This document shows positions 21,639 through 33,702 of a stretch of 64,000 bases of DNA, piece by piece. Both the position numbers and the translations under genes were made by a program. A model generated the notes under the pieces. The model saw only the letters and a program-made list of their open reading frames with translations. It was not told the DNA's origin and searched no databases. The stretch lies in the NCBI GenBank assembly GCA_944990035.1, contig CALYLX010000036.1, forward strand, positions 124,001 through 188,000. Reading direction: 5' to 3'. Source of the DNA: Clitopilus passeckerianus (taxonomy: Eukaryota > Basidiomycota > Agaricomycetes > Agaricales > Entolomataceae). Each line of letters starts with the position of its first letter. Positions within the stretch are counted from its first letter, which is position 1.

Positions 21639-22327
21639 GGCCCCCAAGCAGGAGTGGCGAAAGTGAGAGATGATGTCGGTCTACTGTATATTAACTTGAA
21701 GGTCGACAATACCTTTTATACTTGTACCACATCTATTTTGGTTGAAACGATTATCCTGGCTTTATATGATGCCATGAAACAGTAACGCTTGGGGCAATTC
21801 GATCCGTTCAACATGATACTGTACCATTTCGATCAGTTCGGCTGTCCCGTGCCCAGTCACCGTGCCGAAGCCGAAATCGAGACTTTTGTCCCATGTCCAA
21901 GCGAAATTTCGTCCCATTTTCATCAATATCTGGACCCTCGATGTCCTAATTTGGAAAGGAAGATTTTCCGATTAGGTAATTTGCCGAAATCCAAAATTCG
22001 TCGCAAGTGTCCCATGTCCCACCCCCTGCCGACTGATCGAAATGGTACGTTACTATAGAAGGGGATCTCTCAGAGTGTTCGGAGAGTAATTGAAGATGTG
22101 TGATTACGAAAATTAGGCTTGTATACCTGGGCCCGAGAGTTCTTCGTTACCGTGGAACACCACTATCTGAAGAAAGCCTGCCTCAATGATTCCAAGTAGT
22201 TGCATGCGTATTAAATTAGTGCAAAGATATACACAGTGAGCGAAGAGGAAGGGATATGACGTCCATAGGAGAACATCCAATGCATTCAATGTGTAGTATG
22301 TAGAGTTCTGCGAGAGCTCCCACCGTC
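21639..22327. other. Intergenic between P450 B and C
   Basis: The left part (21660-21840) matches the upstream flank of P450 C at 24640-24790, and the right part (22150-22327) matches the downstream flank of P450 B. The junction between the two duplicated units therefore lies near 21850-22150, a segment rich in tcg/cga words without coding potential. Confidence 0.5.
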
Positions 22328-24618
22328 CTATCCATCAACCTTTCGTACGAGGAGTGGAACTCGAGCCTTCTTCTCTCCTGCCACCTTAGGCCTGGCCAAC
22401 AATCCTAAATGCGCCTCGAACTTCGTATTAGGTCCGCCAGGCAACTCAAACGTATAATTGCGAATGAGGACGTTGAGAACAGCCTATGATGTACAGTGAG
22501 TCAGCGCTGTACGACAACAAAGGCGTCTGATATGAGCCTACCTTTATCTGCGTAACAGCAAACATTCTACCCAGGCAGGTACGTGGTCCATCTGCGAAAG
22601 TCAGCAGATGATGATAGCTTTGGATCTTGGCAGCCTTTTCTGAGGAAATGCTATCGTCGATCCATCGCTCCGGGTCGAAGGTGCGAGCATTTGCGCCCCA
22701 AAGCGTTTCTAAACGGTTGATAGCGTTGGATGGGATGATGAAATCTGTGCCCTTGGGGAAAACAAGGGTGTCAATATCCCTTCCATATAGGTCCTTGACG
22801 GGTTCGCTCAGAGGTAATACGTCGTCCTCAACCGCCTAGGATGAGATTTAGAAACGGGGAAACTGATAGTTCGTATGATGGTACTAACCTTTCGTTGAAT
22901 TTCTTGCAAAGAGGGATGGAGTCGTAGGGCCTCATGAACGACGGCATCCAGATATGGGAGGCTGTCGGATCCCAGCTGCTCGAAGGTTGGATCCTCGTCT
23001 ACGAATTGTGAGAGTTCAGCTCTGAGTTTCTGCTGGATCTCGGGTTTCCGCGACAGTTCGATTAAAGCCCACTGGGTGTCCGTAAGTATCAAAGTCGGGA
23101 TCCTGAGCAGAATGATCTTACAGTGAGTGTAACTGAATGGGGTTTATTCAGTAAGGACCGTAACAAGCAAAATCTCCAACGTACTAGATGTTGTTTCGTA
23201 TCCTGCGATCATGAACAGGCTCTGTCGCGGGATGAGAAATGGTTATGAGGTGTTATGCAAAAACTCACGATCTGTTCGGGAAGGATTAGATGACTCTCTA
23301 TTACATTGTTACAAATAACTTACCTGCGCTCGGATTTCGTCCAAGTTCATTCGAACATTAGAGCTACCAGTCTCTGATCGCACTGCGGAGAAGTTAGCAA
23401 TGGTATTTGCATAAGAGTAGGTAGTAGACGCACACAAAGCACCAAGGATAGATTTCTCAATCCCTTCAGTGATACCTGTGGCTTTCTCCTTTCGGGCCTT
23501 CTCTAACAAAGCCGTTGCAATCTCCTCAAAGCTATCGGCAAGTGATGTAATAAGCTTCTTCCTCGATGTCGGAAGTTGGAAGAGTGCGGGGAATTTGGGC
23601 CCAATCAAGAAGACGGCCAGTTGTACGAAGCCAGTCTCCAAGTCGGCGAAGGCCTCAAACATTTCAGCGACATTCGAGTGTTCGCCTCTCGTGGTGCCGA
23701 AGTCGTGAGAGAAACCGCCATTTCCAATGCTATCCAAACTGCAGGCTAAAGTGAGATCACCGCGTATGAAACGGCAAGGGCCATAACACATACGTTATAC
23801 TATTCATCCTATGAACGTGATGTCAGAAAACAATAGGAGGCAGATATAAAGCATAAATACCATGCTTGCACGTCAATTGTGGCCGTCCCTTCCTTCGTAG
23901 ACTCAATCTCGGAATTCCAGCGCTCTATAGCCTACACCATCGGGTAAGAGACCATGGCATGGCAGGGCACCATATATACATACCGTGTGTACTGAGCTAT
24001 AGAAAACAGGCGTAACATTGCGGATTGCAGCTACGCTGAACGCGGCTGATAGTGCCCTTCTCTGTCTGCAATCGTTCATTAGTTGGAGTGAAGTTGAGAA
24101 GAAGTGGCGTTGGTAGGTACCGTTTATGATCTTCACCCTCCACAATGAGAAGGTTCTTGCCAAACTATGGAATGGTTGGCTGGGCAAGTTAAGGCGGACA
24201 CGATATTGAGACTCACATAGGCCTCGAAGAAGGCAGCCATGCTCGGAGCCTGACGGAAGGCCCAAGTATCTCTGGATAGTACTGACGCCACAGCTGCAGG
24301 ATCACAAAGTACGGTTGCCTGAGATCCCAGTGCTGCTGGAACGTGGTACACAGGACCATACTTGGATGCCCAATTGACGTAGAGGTTGGCTTGCTCATCC
24401 GACTGTAAGACTTCGAGGAAATGTCCGAGTATGAAACTTGTCGAGGGAGGACCGGCTAGCTTTGTGAAATGTCGGCGACGGAAGCGTCTCAAGATCGAGA
24501 ATGTATATGTAGCGACAAAAACTGAAGCACCTATAGCAAGATAAGGATGCTGGTCAAAATACTGGTGAGCAAGGCCAGCAACCCTCGTTGAAAGGTCGTT
24601 CAAGAGGTCCATGGCCAT
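22328..24618 (-). CDS. Cytochrome P450 (C)
   Basis: Tandem duplicate of P450 B. ATG at 24618 (MAMDLLNDLSTRV; a second ATG six bases on is also possible). The anchor is LAIGASVFVATYTFSILRR, then KLAGPPSTSFILGHF. RQRRALSAAFSVAAIRN spans the C-helix. I-helix SLFMIAGYETTS. ExxR lies in HEALRLHPSLQEIQRK. PERW and haem loop FADGPRTCLGRMF are present. Tiny exons are 23794..23808 (15 nt), 23269..23271 (ATC) and 23122..23132 (11 nt). It ends with KVDG. It differs from B mainly by substitutions, with introns also alignable, so the duplication is recent. No break seen. Confidence 0.9.
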
Positions 24619-25543
24619 TGAGCAGGAGCGTGACGAGACTGAGAGAAGATGTCGGTCTAGATTAAGGTCGACAATCTCTTTTGTACTCGTACCACAACTA
24701 TTTGGGTTGAAACGATTACCTGGCGTTTACATGATGCCGTGAAACCCTCACGCTTCGGGTAATTCAATCGGTTAGAGCGCACCGTGTTTGGCGGCTTCAA
24801 CATGAGGTCCCTTAGATAATCACTTTCAGTCGGCGCTCGAAAAAGCAACCATCTAGCAAAGTCCTGATTGACATAAATAGAACTAGAAAGCGCGGAGAAG
24901 AAAGCTCTTCTTTCCTTCGTGATTTAACGCTTGTACCACACAGCAAATTAGAGAGCGTCTGAAATTCTACGATATCGATATGGAACGAGCAGGTTTCTGA
25001 GCTTCAAAATGAGAGTCCGCTTATTGATCGAGATAATAACTCACCGCCACCACCAGTGGTGACGACGCTCCTCGGCGCTGTTGCCCAGCCCGCATGGAGA
25101 GTCATTGTCAGTGGTAATGCTCGTATCATGATTGGTTCTCGTTCCTGGATGCTTGGCACAACTTCAAAGCTGTCGCAATGTCGTACGAGTTCCGCAGTCA
25201 GTCCGCAGTTGCTTTATATACAATCATATCTGCTCGGTCGATGTACCGCCCAACACGCAATTTTCATTAGCCTTGGATTGGTGAACAGGGGCCCGGCGCG
25301 ATACGCAGTCAGGGCCAAGTGCACACGTTTGGCATATGTACTTGATTTTTTTGGAAAACGTTAATGGTTCGACTCGCTGCAAGTGAGAATCTTCTGTCAA
25401 CAGAAATATATTATATCAACAGCATAGGGTGTTAGTATGGCCGAGCATACAGACTACCAATTCGTTCGTTATAGCAATCCACAACATCTCTAGTAGACTC
25501 GTGACCAGCCCTTCGAGCGCACAAGCATCCCCATCATGAAATC
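24619..25543. other. Intergenic between P450 C and SDR gene
   Basis: About 920 bp. The left 170 bp is the duplicated promoter flank shared with P450 B. The remainder shows no coding content beyond chance open frames. Confidence 0.45.
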
Positions 25544-26934
25544 TCAGGCTTTCTCGGCCTTGAGGAGAGACTCCACAGTGTCGAGGAACGTGGTCTCTAC
25601 TTTGATGTAGTCCTTCAATCCCAAAACCTTCTCGGCGCGGGAACTGTTGATGGTAGTGATGGGACCAGGAAGGGCAGCATAGGCCGCCTTGGGAGCGGGG
25701 AGGCGACTCGCTAATTCAGGTCGAAGGACACGAAGGCGCTCGGCCATGTCCTGCCACGGGAGAATACCTCCACAGACGAGGAAGCGCTTATCTTCGAGGC
25801 TCTCCGGGTCAGCGGGAGGGACTTGTAAAGCAAGGATGTGAGCCTTGGCGACATCGCGAACGTCAACCATCAAAGGCGGGACGGGCAGGGGGACATTTCC
25901 ATTCAAGAGGCCGTAGATGTGTGCATTGGACCCAAGCATGGCGACATTGGGAAGGGGGAAGCCAGGCGCGTATGGGCCGAAGATGAAGGGAGGAATGACT
26001 AATCGTGTTGATGAGATGTAAAGGAGAAACGTGGAGGAACTAGCAACTTACTGACGGAGAGATCCAACTTCGGCTCTCTGTTGGCAAAGTCCCAGGCAGC
26101 ACGCTCGGAAAGGGCCTTGGACGCAAGATAATACCAGGAAGGATCGTGTTCACCGTTCACGAACTCTTCTTTGGTGACATTACCCCAGTCTACACAACAG
26201 CACTTCAGGATTAGTGCGAAAACCGAAGGCTGAAGCGACCCCACCTTTCTCGGTGCTAACTAAGCCTTCAAAAACCTGTTTGAAGGTGGCTGAAACGGAG
26301 GAGTTTCAGTCTACGTAAGATGACCACGGGAGGACAACTGACGATCGAAAGTTGCAGACCAGCTGCTGGTGAGAACGACCTTGCTGATGCCATTCTTCAC
26401 CGCCTGACGGAGCACGTTGATAACACCTTCAACGACGTTCTATCGATCCTCAGCCCAACAGACTCTTGAAAAATCCAGGGAAAAGACTCACGCTGAGATT
26501 CTCCTCCGGGTTCGAGCCTCCGAAGGGTAAGGGAACGGCAACGTGAATGACGGCAGAAACGTCTTTGCATATTCAAATTAGTCTTGATTCATTAAAGCTA
26601 ACGCCATAAACGCACCCTTCATCGCGTCCGTCAAATCAGCCGAAGCTACGTCATTGACGGCGACGAGCTCAAGGTTGGGACGTTTGTCGCCAATGGCATC
26701 GCGAAGTCCAGCGGCCTTGGCGTCACGGACAGTGCTATAGAAGACGAGCTTTGAGACCCTGTTTGAATAGGTCGATCAAAGTTAGTAGCGCACCCTTTGA
26801 CCTTGTGTCCAGCTTGAAGGAGCTGGAGGACGACGTGAGAGGCAAGGAAGCCATTAGCGCCAGTAACCTGAGATATTCTTGTTGGCTGTTCATGAGAAAA
26901 GAGACTAGAGAAGGCCTACAAGGATGGAAGACAT
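25544..26934 (-). CDS. NAD(P)-dependent extended SDR (dihydroflavonol/cinnamoyl-CoA reductase-like)
   Basis: Extended short-chain dehydrogenase/reductase. Exon 1 is only 15 bp (ATG at 26934), giving MSSIL, and joins after an intron to VTGANGFLASHVVLQLLQ, the Rossmann nucleotide-binding GxxGxxA. The next introns are typical; one between KVKG and VSKLVFY has branch ctaac. Later come SKVVLTSSWSATFD, WYYLASKALSERAAWDF with the catalytic Tyr and Lys (YxxxK), and MVDVRDVAKAHILAL. The C-terminus is VETTFLDTVESLLKAEKA. Fungal members reduce aldehydes, ketones or methylglyoxal-like compounds; the substrate here is unknown. It is on the same strand as, and upstream of, P450s C, B and A, so co-function is possible but unproven. 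Confidence 0.88.
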
Positions 26935-27525
26935 TGGAATCAGAGAACTCTAAAATGACTCGCAGGAGTGATTTGCGGATTGTGTTTGGAGTTTGGATGG
27001 TCTTTCCAGCATCCCCCGCTATTTATCTGGCCCATGAGTGAGGGCCTGCGGCTGAGCGCCGGAGACGATGCTGGTTATAAGCGCAGTACTCCAGTCGAGC
27101 GTAGTCGGTAGCCCAAGTCATCAAGAGACCTTGCACATGGAGGGTGTAGGCACCAGCAAGATTTGAAGCAAGCAAGCGAGCAGAACAATGTTTCTGCGCT
27201 GCGTAAGAGTTCAATAACGACGGAGATGCTGCGGAATTGTTAAGGACTTGCGGGGTCTAGTATTCGTCTGCGGCGTACGGGACTGCGAACTGATAAATGG
27301 CAGCGTAACTGAACGCTTCGGAGTCGGACTTCGGAGCCGGCGATAGAAGTTGCACGTGACTTTAGGGCAGGCCGTGTTAACTCGGAGTCACGGCTTTCGA
27401 AGTTTCGCTCTTTAACTTTTGGTGTCACGGTGTACATTCCTACCATGGTATAACTTGAAATCGAATATCCTGGACCAGATAAGACATCTAGATCACACAG
27501 CTCTCCAGCTTCCCCATCCCCCGAA
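26935..27525. other. Intergenic, divergent promoters
   Basis: About 590 bp between the starts of the SDR (-) and the first F-box-like gene (+). No gene recognised. Confidence 0.45.
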
Positions 27526-28792
27526 ATGCCAGGCATCCCGGTAGACCTTATTGACTGCGTTGTACGCCAAGTCGGGGCTTTGGACGACAGTGAAACATTA
27601 CGGAACTGCAACCTAACATCAAGATTCTTCCGTTCGGCGGCTCAGAAACAGATATTTCTGGCAATACGCATAATAGTGAATCCGGACACCGCAGGAATCC
27701 GGCGCCTTCAATCATTTCGTGAAATTGTATTTGCATCACCGAACGTCAGGTCCTATGTCAAGGATCTGACTCTTGGCCTCGCTACAGGCCAACCCGGCGG
27801 GACACCGACCTCTCTTATGGTATTGGACATGTTCCCCTGTATCGAACGTATTACGGTCGAAAACAGTGACACCTGGAGATATGGGTGGTTTGGCCCCTCG
27901 TCATCTTGGCCATTGCTTCATCCACGAATGCAGCTTTCTATCCTTAACCTATTCACCCACCCGGCCTTGAAGAGCGTCCGAATACGGAATATCTTGGGGT
28001 TCCCATTATCAGTACTGTCCCAAGTGCATCATCTTCACGAGGTTAAGCTTGATCAACGTGACTTTCCGGAGGTCACTCATCAGCCTCCAGCTGGGAATGC
28101 AGAGCCTCAGATGACATCACCCCAGGTTCTGAGACTGAGGGCGAATAGCTCCGTAACGATGGAAGGGACTCTATCGCTCCTATTCTTCGACTTGCATCGG
28201 CCCTTTATCTTCGAGAATCTGGGGGAGGTAGACCTCCACTGCTGTTTGGGTGATTTTGAGGATTCACACAGCGTTCGGGAGATACAGCGTATCCTGAATG
28301 CATCGTTGTCGTGTGGCCTGCATAAATTCTCACTTCAATTCGATGCTCCCTCAGGTTCGTGCAAAGTTTTAGGTGCTTCAGGACCGGACGCATAACAATT
28401 TTTTGACAGAGCCTCTCGAATTTTCTGCTGCCACCTACCTGCAGTCGCTCCTCCTGGACCCCCGATGGTCCGTTTCATCAGCTATTACGTGGATTTCAAA
28501 CTGCTTGTCCTCACTACCATCTCCAAACTCGCTCCGGACGCTTTCCATTGCCCTTGGCGCCGTTTTACCCGAGCATGAGGACATGATTCGACTCGATGAA
28601 GAACTCGCCTCAACAGACAAGTATAAAAATTGCGCAATTGTCCTTACAATCTTCACCAATCCTGATCATATACCGTTGATCTTGGCAAGGTTGCTGCGAC
28701 AGTGTGTCCTAAGGGATAATTTTGCAGTTTTTAACCGGGAAGAGGTGGTCGATTTATCAGAGGCGCGTTCTCGGATTAGGATGGGACTTTGA
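27526..28792 (+). CDS. F-box-like protein, array member 1
   Basis: First of a tandem family. Two exons, 27526..28354 and 28410..28792, separated by a 55-bp phase-1 intron (GTTCGT to GACAG), give 403 residues. The N-terminus PGIPVDLIDCVVRQVGALDD, then LRNCNLTSRFFRSAAQKQIF, resembles a degenerate F-box (hydrophobic helices, conserved asparagine-x-threonine-serine-arginine). The rest has leucine-rich segments but no strict LRR. F-box proteins link substrates to SCF ubiquitin ligases; the large agaricomycete expansions are of unknown role. The 55-bp intron is at the same place in members 2 to 5. Confidence 0.75.
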
Positions 28793-28981
28793 GGAATCCG
28801 ATTTCGTCATTACTCAATGTAACTTTCCCCTAATCTATCGTGCGTTGATACAGATCTATGATTTTGATGTAACACTTGGCAAAAACTGTTATAAACATGT
28901 GTATCATCTCCTCTTCTACTACGAGGATCTCCACTACACTCACTTGGATCTACTGAAAGGCCCCGGCGTACTCGGCTCACA

Positions 28982-30296
28982 ATGGTCGACATCCCTGCAG
29001 ATATTGTTCATAAAATCGTCGGAGACGTGAATGACTATGGAGATCAGGGGACTCTGTTGGCGTGTAACGCAACGTCCCGGGTGTTTCATGGGGCTGCGCA
29101 GAAGCTCATATTCGCCGAAATTCGTCTCTTCATGAATCCTATCCCGAGAACGAAGGAACAAATGGCGACCATCCATTGCATGCAACTCCTTCAGGACCTT
29201 CTCAGTGGACCCGCAGCGGCTACCATTGCCTCCTGCGTCAGGCGAATCGAGGTGGCCTTGCAAGGAGGTGACGACGACAACCGAGCTCCAGGTCCCATAA
29301 ATTGTCAGACAGAATGCATTTTGCGTCAATTACGGTCGCTGGGAGTGTGCATTCAAGAATTCAGACTTTGTTTTGCGACCGGCTGGGGTGGGATGCTCTA
29401 TCCCGAATGGTCGTTGCTTGAATTTCGGATCCAGATTTCAATACTACATTTGCTTGCCATTCCTACCCTTCACGATGTGGACATCAGTGGAGTACTGAAC
29501 TTCCCCTTGAACCTTGTCTCCCGCTTGTGTCCGAAGCTCCGTACCATTCGGTTCAACCTGCACCATTCCGCCCTGGGCGACGAAGCCGAGTCCTCCGTGG
29601 ATTCTGGGGTCACAACTAAAATGGAGGAGTCTACCGGGAGGCCACGGTCCGCGATTACAACCTGTCATCTTGTCGCATCAGCCAGCGATACCTGGAATAA
29701 AATGTGTCGAATCCTTCTCATAGACGCGGCTACTGCATTCCCCCTCCACAATCTGCATTCCTTCTCGGTTAGCTGCCAACGGGGAAGCAGGAAACTCGAC
29801 CTGCGCCTTATTCAAAGGGTCCTGGAGAGCACCCTCCCTTCAAACTTAACTAATTTTGCCTTCGCTGTGGAGCTGCTCGATCCAGGTCCGTGCTCACACT
29901 TACTAGGTCTTCGCTTTGCTCTATTGACCTCAAGTACCAGTGATTCACATCGACTTTTCGGCTTCCCGGAAGCTTTCCTTCCTTCAGGTAGGCTCAGTAA
30001 CGATTGCATCCATAACTGTGCCATGGATTATTCGTTGCCTAAAGACTATTCCTCTAGTCAATGCTCTCAGGGAATTGGTCCTTAACATTGGCGGAATTAC
30101 TACGCAAGATGATTGCCTCGCCGACCTGGATAGAGAGCTTTCTGGGCCCAGATTCCGTAAAACGAGCGTGGCAATCGATTTTCTCAACGCGACTGATCCC
30201 TTCTCATCGAATCAAATCGTCGGTCAGTTTTTCAAACATTCGGCTATGAAAGGCCATTTTGAGGGCGAAAATTGGTTCCATATAGTTCCCGCCTAG
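28982..30296 (+). CDS. F-box-like protein, array member 2
   Basis: Exons 28982..29885 and 29941..30296 with a phase-1 intron of 55 bp (GTCCGT to ACCAG) give 419 residues. N-terminus VDIPADIVHKIVGDV, then ACNATSRVFHGAAQKLIFAE, followed by a leucine-rich body. The arrangement matches member 1, but sequence divergence is large, so this is an old duplicate. It begins 189 bp after the stop of member 1. No premature stop seen. Confidence 0.75.
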
Positions 30297-30713
30297 TAAA
30301 ATTGATAAAAAAAAATTAGTTTCCACCGACTTTCTTTTACTAGTTTTTTTTTTTTGGAATCACTACCATTATGCTTGTATGAGAAATTACTTATCTGCAG
30401 AAACACAACGGTACGAGCTACCACTGGGGCTTATTCGCCCCGTTAATATAGAGGCAATACGGGTTCAGATTGACGGATCCTAATTAGCTTATATTTTGCG
30501 TGTACCTTATTGGAATTCACATTTGGAACGAATCGTCGAGTCAAATGTGAAATGGTTTAATCAGTGTGCTTGATGGGCGCTTGAGTTCGGATACTTCCGT
30601 GCGTGTCAGCTGGCCTACTTACTCAGACTGTCAGTTGTGCATCCTCCTTTGGGTCAACCACATCTGGCTCAGGGAATACGACACTGCTGCAAAGCCCTAA
30701 GTTCGGTCTTCAG
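30297..30713. other. Spacer between array members 2 and 3
   Basis: About 415 bp with A/T homopolymer runs near 30308 and 30345. An upstream GTG-initiated extension of member 3 is open from 30603 but has no similarity to the other members, so the ATG at 30714 was preferred. Confidence 0.45.
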
Positions 30714-31978
30714 ATGGAAGTTCCTCCAGAAATCATTCATTTGGTTGTCAATCATGCAGGCCATCCCTATGACATGCCCACTCTTCAGTCCTGTAATGCT
30801 ACTTCACGGCAATTTCGACTTATCGCGCAGAAACACCTATTCAACTACATCAACATCGTCATAAACCCAGACCCAGATCAGATGGGGAGGCTGCAAAGCC
30901 TGCGCGAGATCTTCACCAAATCGCCCACAGCCGGCCATCTTGTTAAGCAGCTTGCTCTTGGCTTTCAGGGAGGCAATCCAGGAGCAGCTCCGACCTGCCG
31001 AGTTGTTCTAGAGATGATGCCTAACGTCGAGCAGCTCACTCTTGGAAGTGTAGAGACATGGGAAGGGCGCCTGTGGATGCAGATTCCAGCCTGGCAAGTG
31101 CTTGATTCTGGCCTGAGGAAGGCGATTGGCGCTCTCCTGCGCCTGAACAGTTTATTTCACTTGGATGTCCATGGAATCATGGATTTTCCGCTTGGTGTTC
31201 TACGCACATGTTGCAAGGGAGTCCGGTACATTGACCTGCATTTGCAGAGCCCCGATGATAAAGAAGAGTCTCCCCATAACGACGTGATTGTCCCCGATGG
31301 CCGTAAGGAGGCATCACTCAAGTCTTGCCGGCTCATAGGAGAGACTCGGCGTGATTTCGACATCCTTGCCCGAGCACTGCTTCAGTTTCCCCTTCTCGGC
31401 CTCGAAAACTTACAAGTGGGCTCCAACGACCACCACGAATGTTTGGATCTTCTGATTGTTCAGAAACTCTTGGACGGCTCGACCCCGTGTCTGGAAACAT
31501 TTAGTCTGTTTACACCCTTGACGAATAACGCCGGTATATGATCTACCCTTCTTTCTTTTCTCAGCTAAAATTGCTAAGCTCTCGCGTTTTAGGATCACTC
31601 AATCTGTCGCGAGCTACCAACCTCGTGGTCTTACGCTTTGGTCCCCAAGGAGCTCCGCTCGACGTCATCCCCTGGCTCCTTCATGTCCTGGAGACTTTAC
31701 CTGCATCCTGCCAATTGAAATTCCTCCTTGTGCAGTTCGGACTGGACGACTCATGTGGCGACGAATTGGCACTTCTGAATGCCGAACTCACAGCTACAGG
31801 GAAGTATGATGCCTGCTCGATCGAGTTATACACTTTCGGCTACGAATTCGACATCGGTACTATTCTCATTACACATATGAAGGATTTGGTACAAAGGCGT
31901 AATACCACGATATATGATCGTAATGTTCAGATGGATCTCGAGACGCTACGTGTTCGGATTATCACGGACCTTGATTAG
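30714..31978 (+). CDS. F-box-like protein, array member 3
   Basis: Exons 30714..31533 and 31593..31978 with a 59-bp phase-1 intron give 401 residues. Starts MEVPPEIIHLVVNHAG, then LQSCNATSRQFRLIAQKHLF, INIVINPDPDQMGRLQSLRE and LVKQLALGFQGGNPGAAPT, most like member 1. The C-terminal exon holds VIPWLLHVLETLPASCQLK and DELALLNAELTATGKYDAC, which match the same exon of member 1. No break seen. Confidence 0.75.
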
Positions 31979-32167
31979 CTTGAAGTTAGGGACCTCATGT
32001 ACATTATTACCACCCAAATCTTCAACAACCAGACGTTCCGTGATTTTGGCCGCACATTGGCGCTCGATGGGCGCTTGGATTTGTAGATCAACTGAGTTTG
32101 ATGGTTGCCAGTTGTTGTTTTCAGTGCTTGCCTTCTGACGTCCACCGCCACCATTCAACGGCGGCTT

Positions 32168-33452
32168 ATGAACTCCCAAATATTCGACTCAAAGCTCGTC
32201 ATACCGTTTGATGTTGTCCACAGCATCATAAACCAAGTCATCAAAGCAAAGGACTCACCGACTCTTCGAGCGTTCAATGCCACCTCTCGCAACACCCGAA
32301 CGCTCGTACAGAAACACCTCTTCGCAGAAGTGGATCTTGCCCTCAATCCGGATCCGGATGCAGATGATGACTACGACGACCAGATGCTACGTTTACGGCT
32401 TCTTCATGACATCATCACGACTACACCTGCCATCGGACTTCACGTTGAGAAGTTAACCTTGGAGATCAGCGTTCCTCCTGATGAAAACCAAGAGGTAGAA
32501 ATGGTGGCTACGAGCGTCCTGCAAAAGATCTCTGGAGTCAAACACCTCACCATATGCTCAAAAGATATGAGCTGCGGGTGGGACAGCTTAGAAACGTTGG
32601 AGATCCGAGAGGCCATTTACAGGCTTCTCAGCCAAGAGTCGCTGATCCATGTTAGAATCGAGGGAATAGATGGCTTTCCTGTCAACGTGCTGCGCGTATG
32701 CTCGCAACTCAACATCATTGAAATCTACATGTCCAATTTTGACGAGGATGCCGAGGAATCCGTACCCGCAACAGACCCACCTCAGCTGCTCACGTCCCTC
32801 TGTACCTGCCGAATCGAAGCCTGGGGTGCATCGGATGTGCGTAATCTCTGCTCCGTCATATTTCCAGGCCCTGGGGGGCGTGGAGGAATTTTCTCAGCTC
32901 GCCAGCTTAAAACATTCAGTATCTTTTGCGATGACGCGACCAATGGAGGCAACACTGGCGTTAGAGAAATTGTCGATGAAGCCTCGGAAACCCTACAAAG
33001 CCTGGAACTAGATCCTGGCTACTTTGAAGGTGCGGATGTTCTTAAAGTTTCCCCGATAAGATCCTGACTTGAAATGGTTTGTTCTGTTCCGTAAAGGCTT
33101 TGATCTCTCCCAATTCACTAAACTCAAATATCTCGACATACACCAGATCGATCCTCCATACCCAGAGTATTCTGTTCCGTATGTGATTGAGTTAATCCGG
33201 ACCCTGCCTTTACAGAACCAACTTGAAGAATTTGTCATTCATCTGGGTCACACGAAAAGCGGCCACGACGGACGGGACGGGCAGTTTATCGAACAGTTCT
33301 GTGCACATGTTGTAGACACGCCGAGCCTTAGAAGGTGCAGGATCAAGGCGGATTTAAGAGCAAGTCAACAGGCAGGGAGCCCTGCACGGAATTTGCTAGA
33401 TTCACTGGATGCAGCTACACAGAAGCATAATATGTCAGTGGTACGAGAGTAG
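32168..33452 (+). CDS. F-box-like protein, array member 4
   Basis: Exons 32168..33029 and 33097..33452 with a 67-bp phase-1 intron give 405 residues. Starts MNSQIFDSKLVIPFDVVHSI, then LRAFNATSRNTRTLVQKHLF and FAEVDLALNPDPD. A 10-residue acidic stretch (DADDDYDDQ) follows. It is the closest intact relative of the broken member 5 downstream (compare SCGWDSLETL and VPYVIELIRTLP). An in-frame open extension to 32105 exists but lacks similarity to siblings. Confidence 0.75.
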
Positions 33453-33702
33453 GGTTTATGAACCTTGTCGCTCCAGGCCTGTTTACTTTTGCGTGATCGT
33501 AAAATGCATGTCACCTAGATTTTAATCATACACATTATTCTGGTTGGGCAGACCCCTCTCAAAGTTACAGGAAATTGGTATTTCACCAGGTGGCCCAAAT
33601 TTTATGATCGTCGGCGATCGCCTCGAAGTTTGATTACTACTATGAATTGGTGCAATATTAGGCGCTTCTAGTTGTTGAGCTTCGTCATCCATCGACATCG
33701 TT

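Noticed and set aside
30603..30713. N-terminal extension of F-box-like member 3 from a GTG
   Set aside because: Non-ATG start and no similarity to siblings. A normal ATG at 30714 matches their start.
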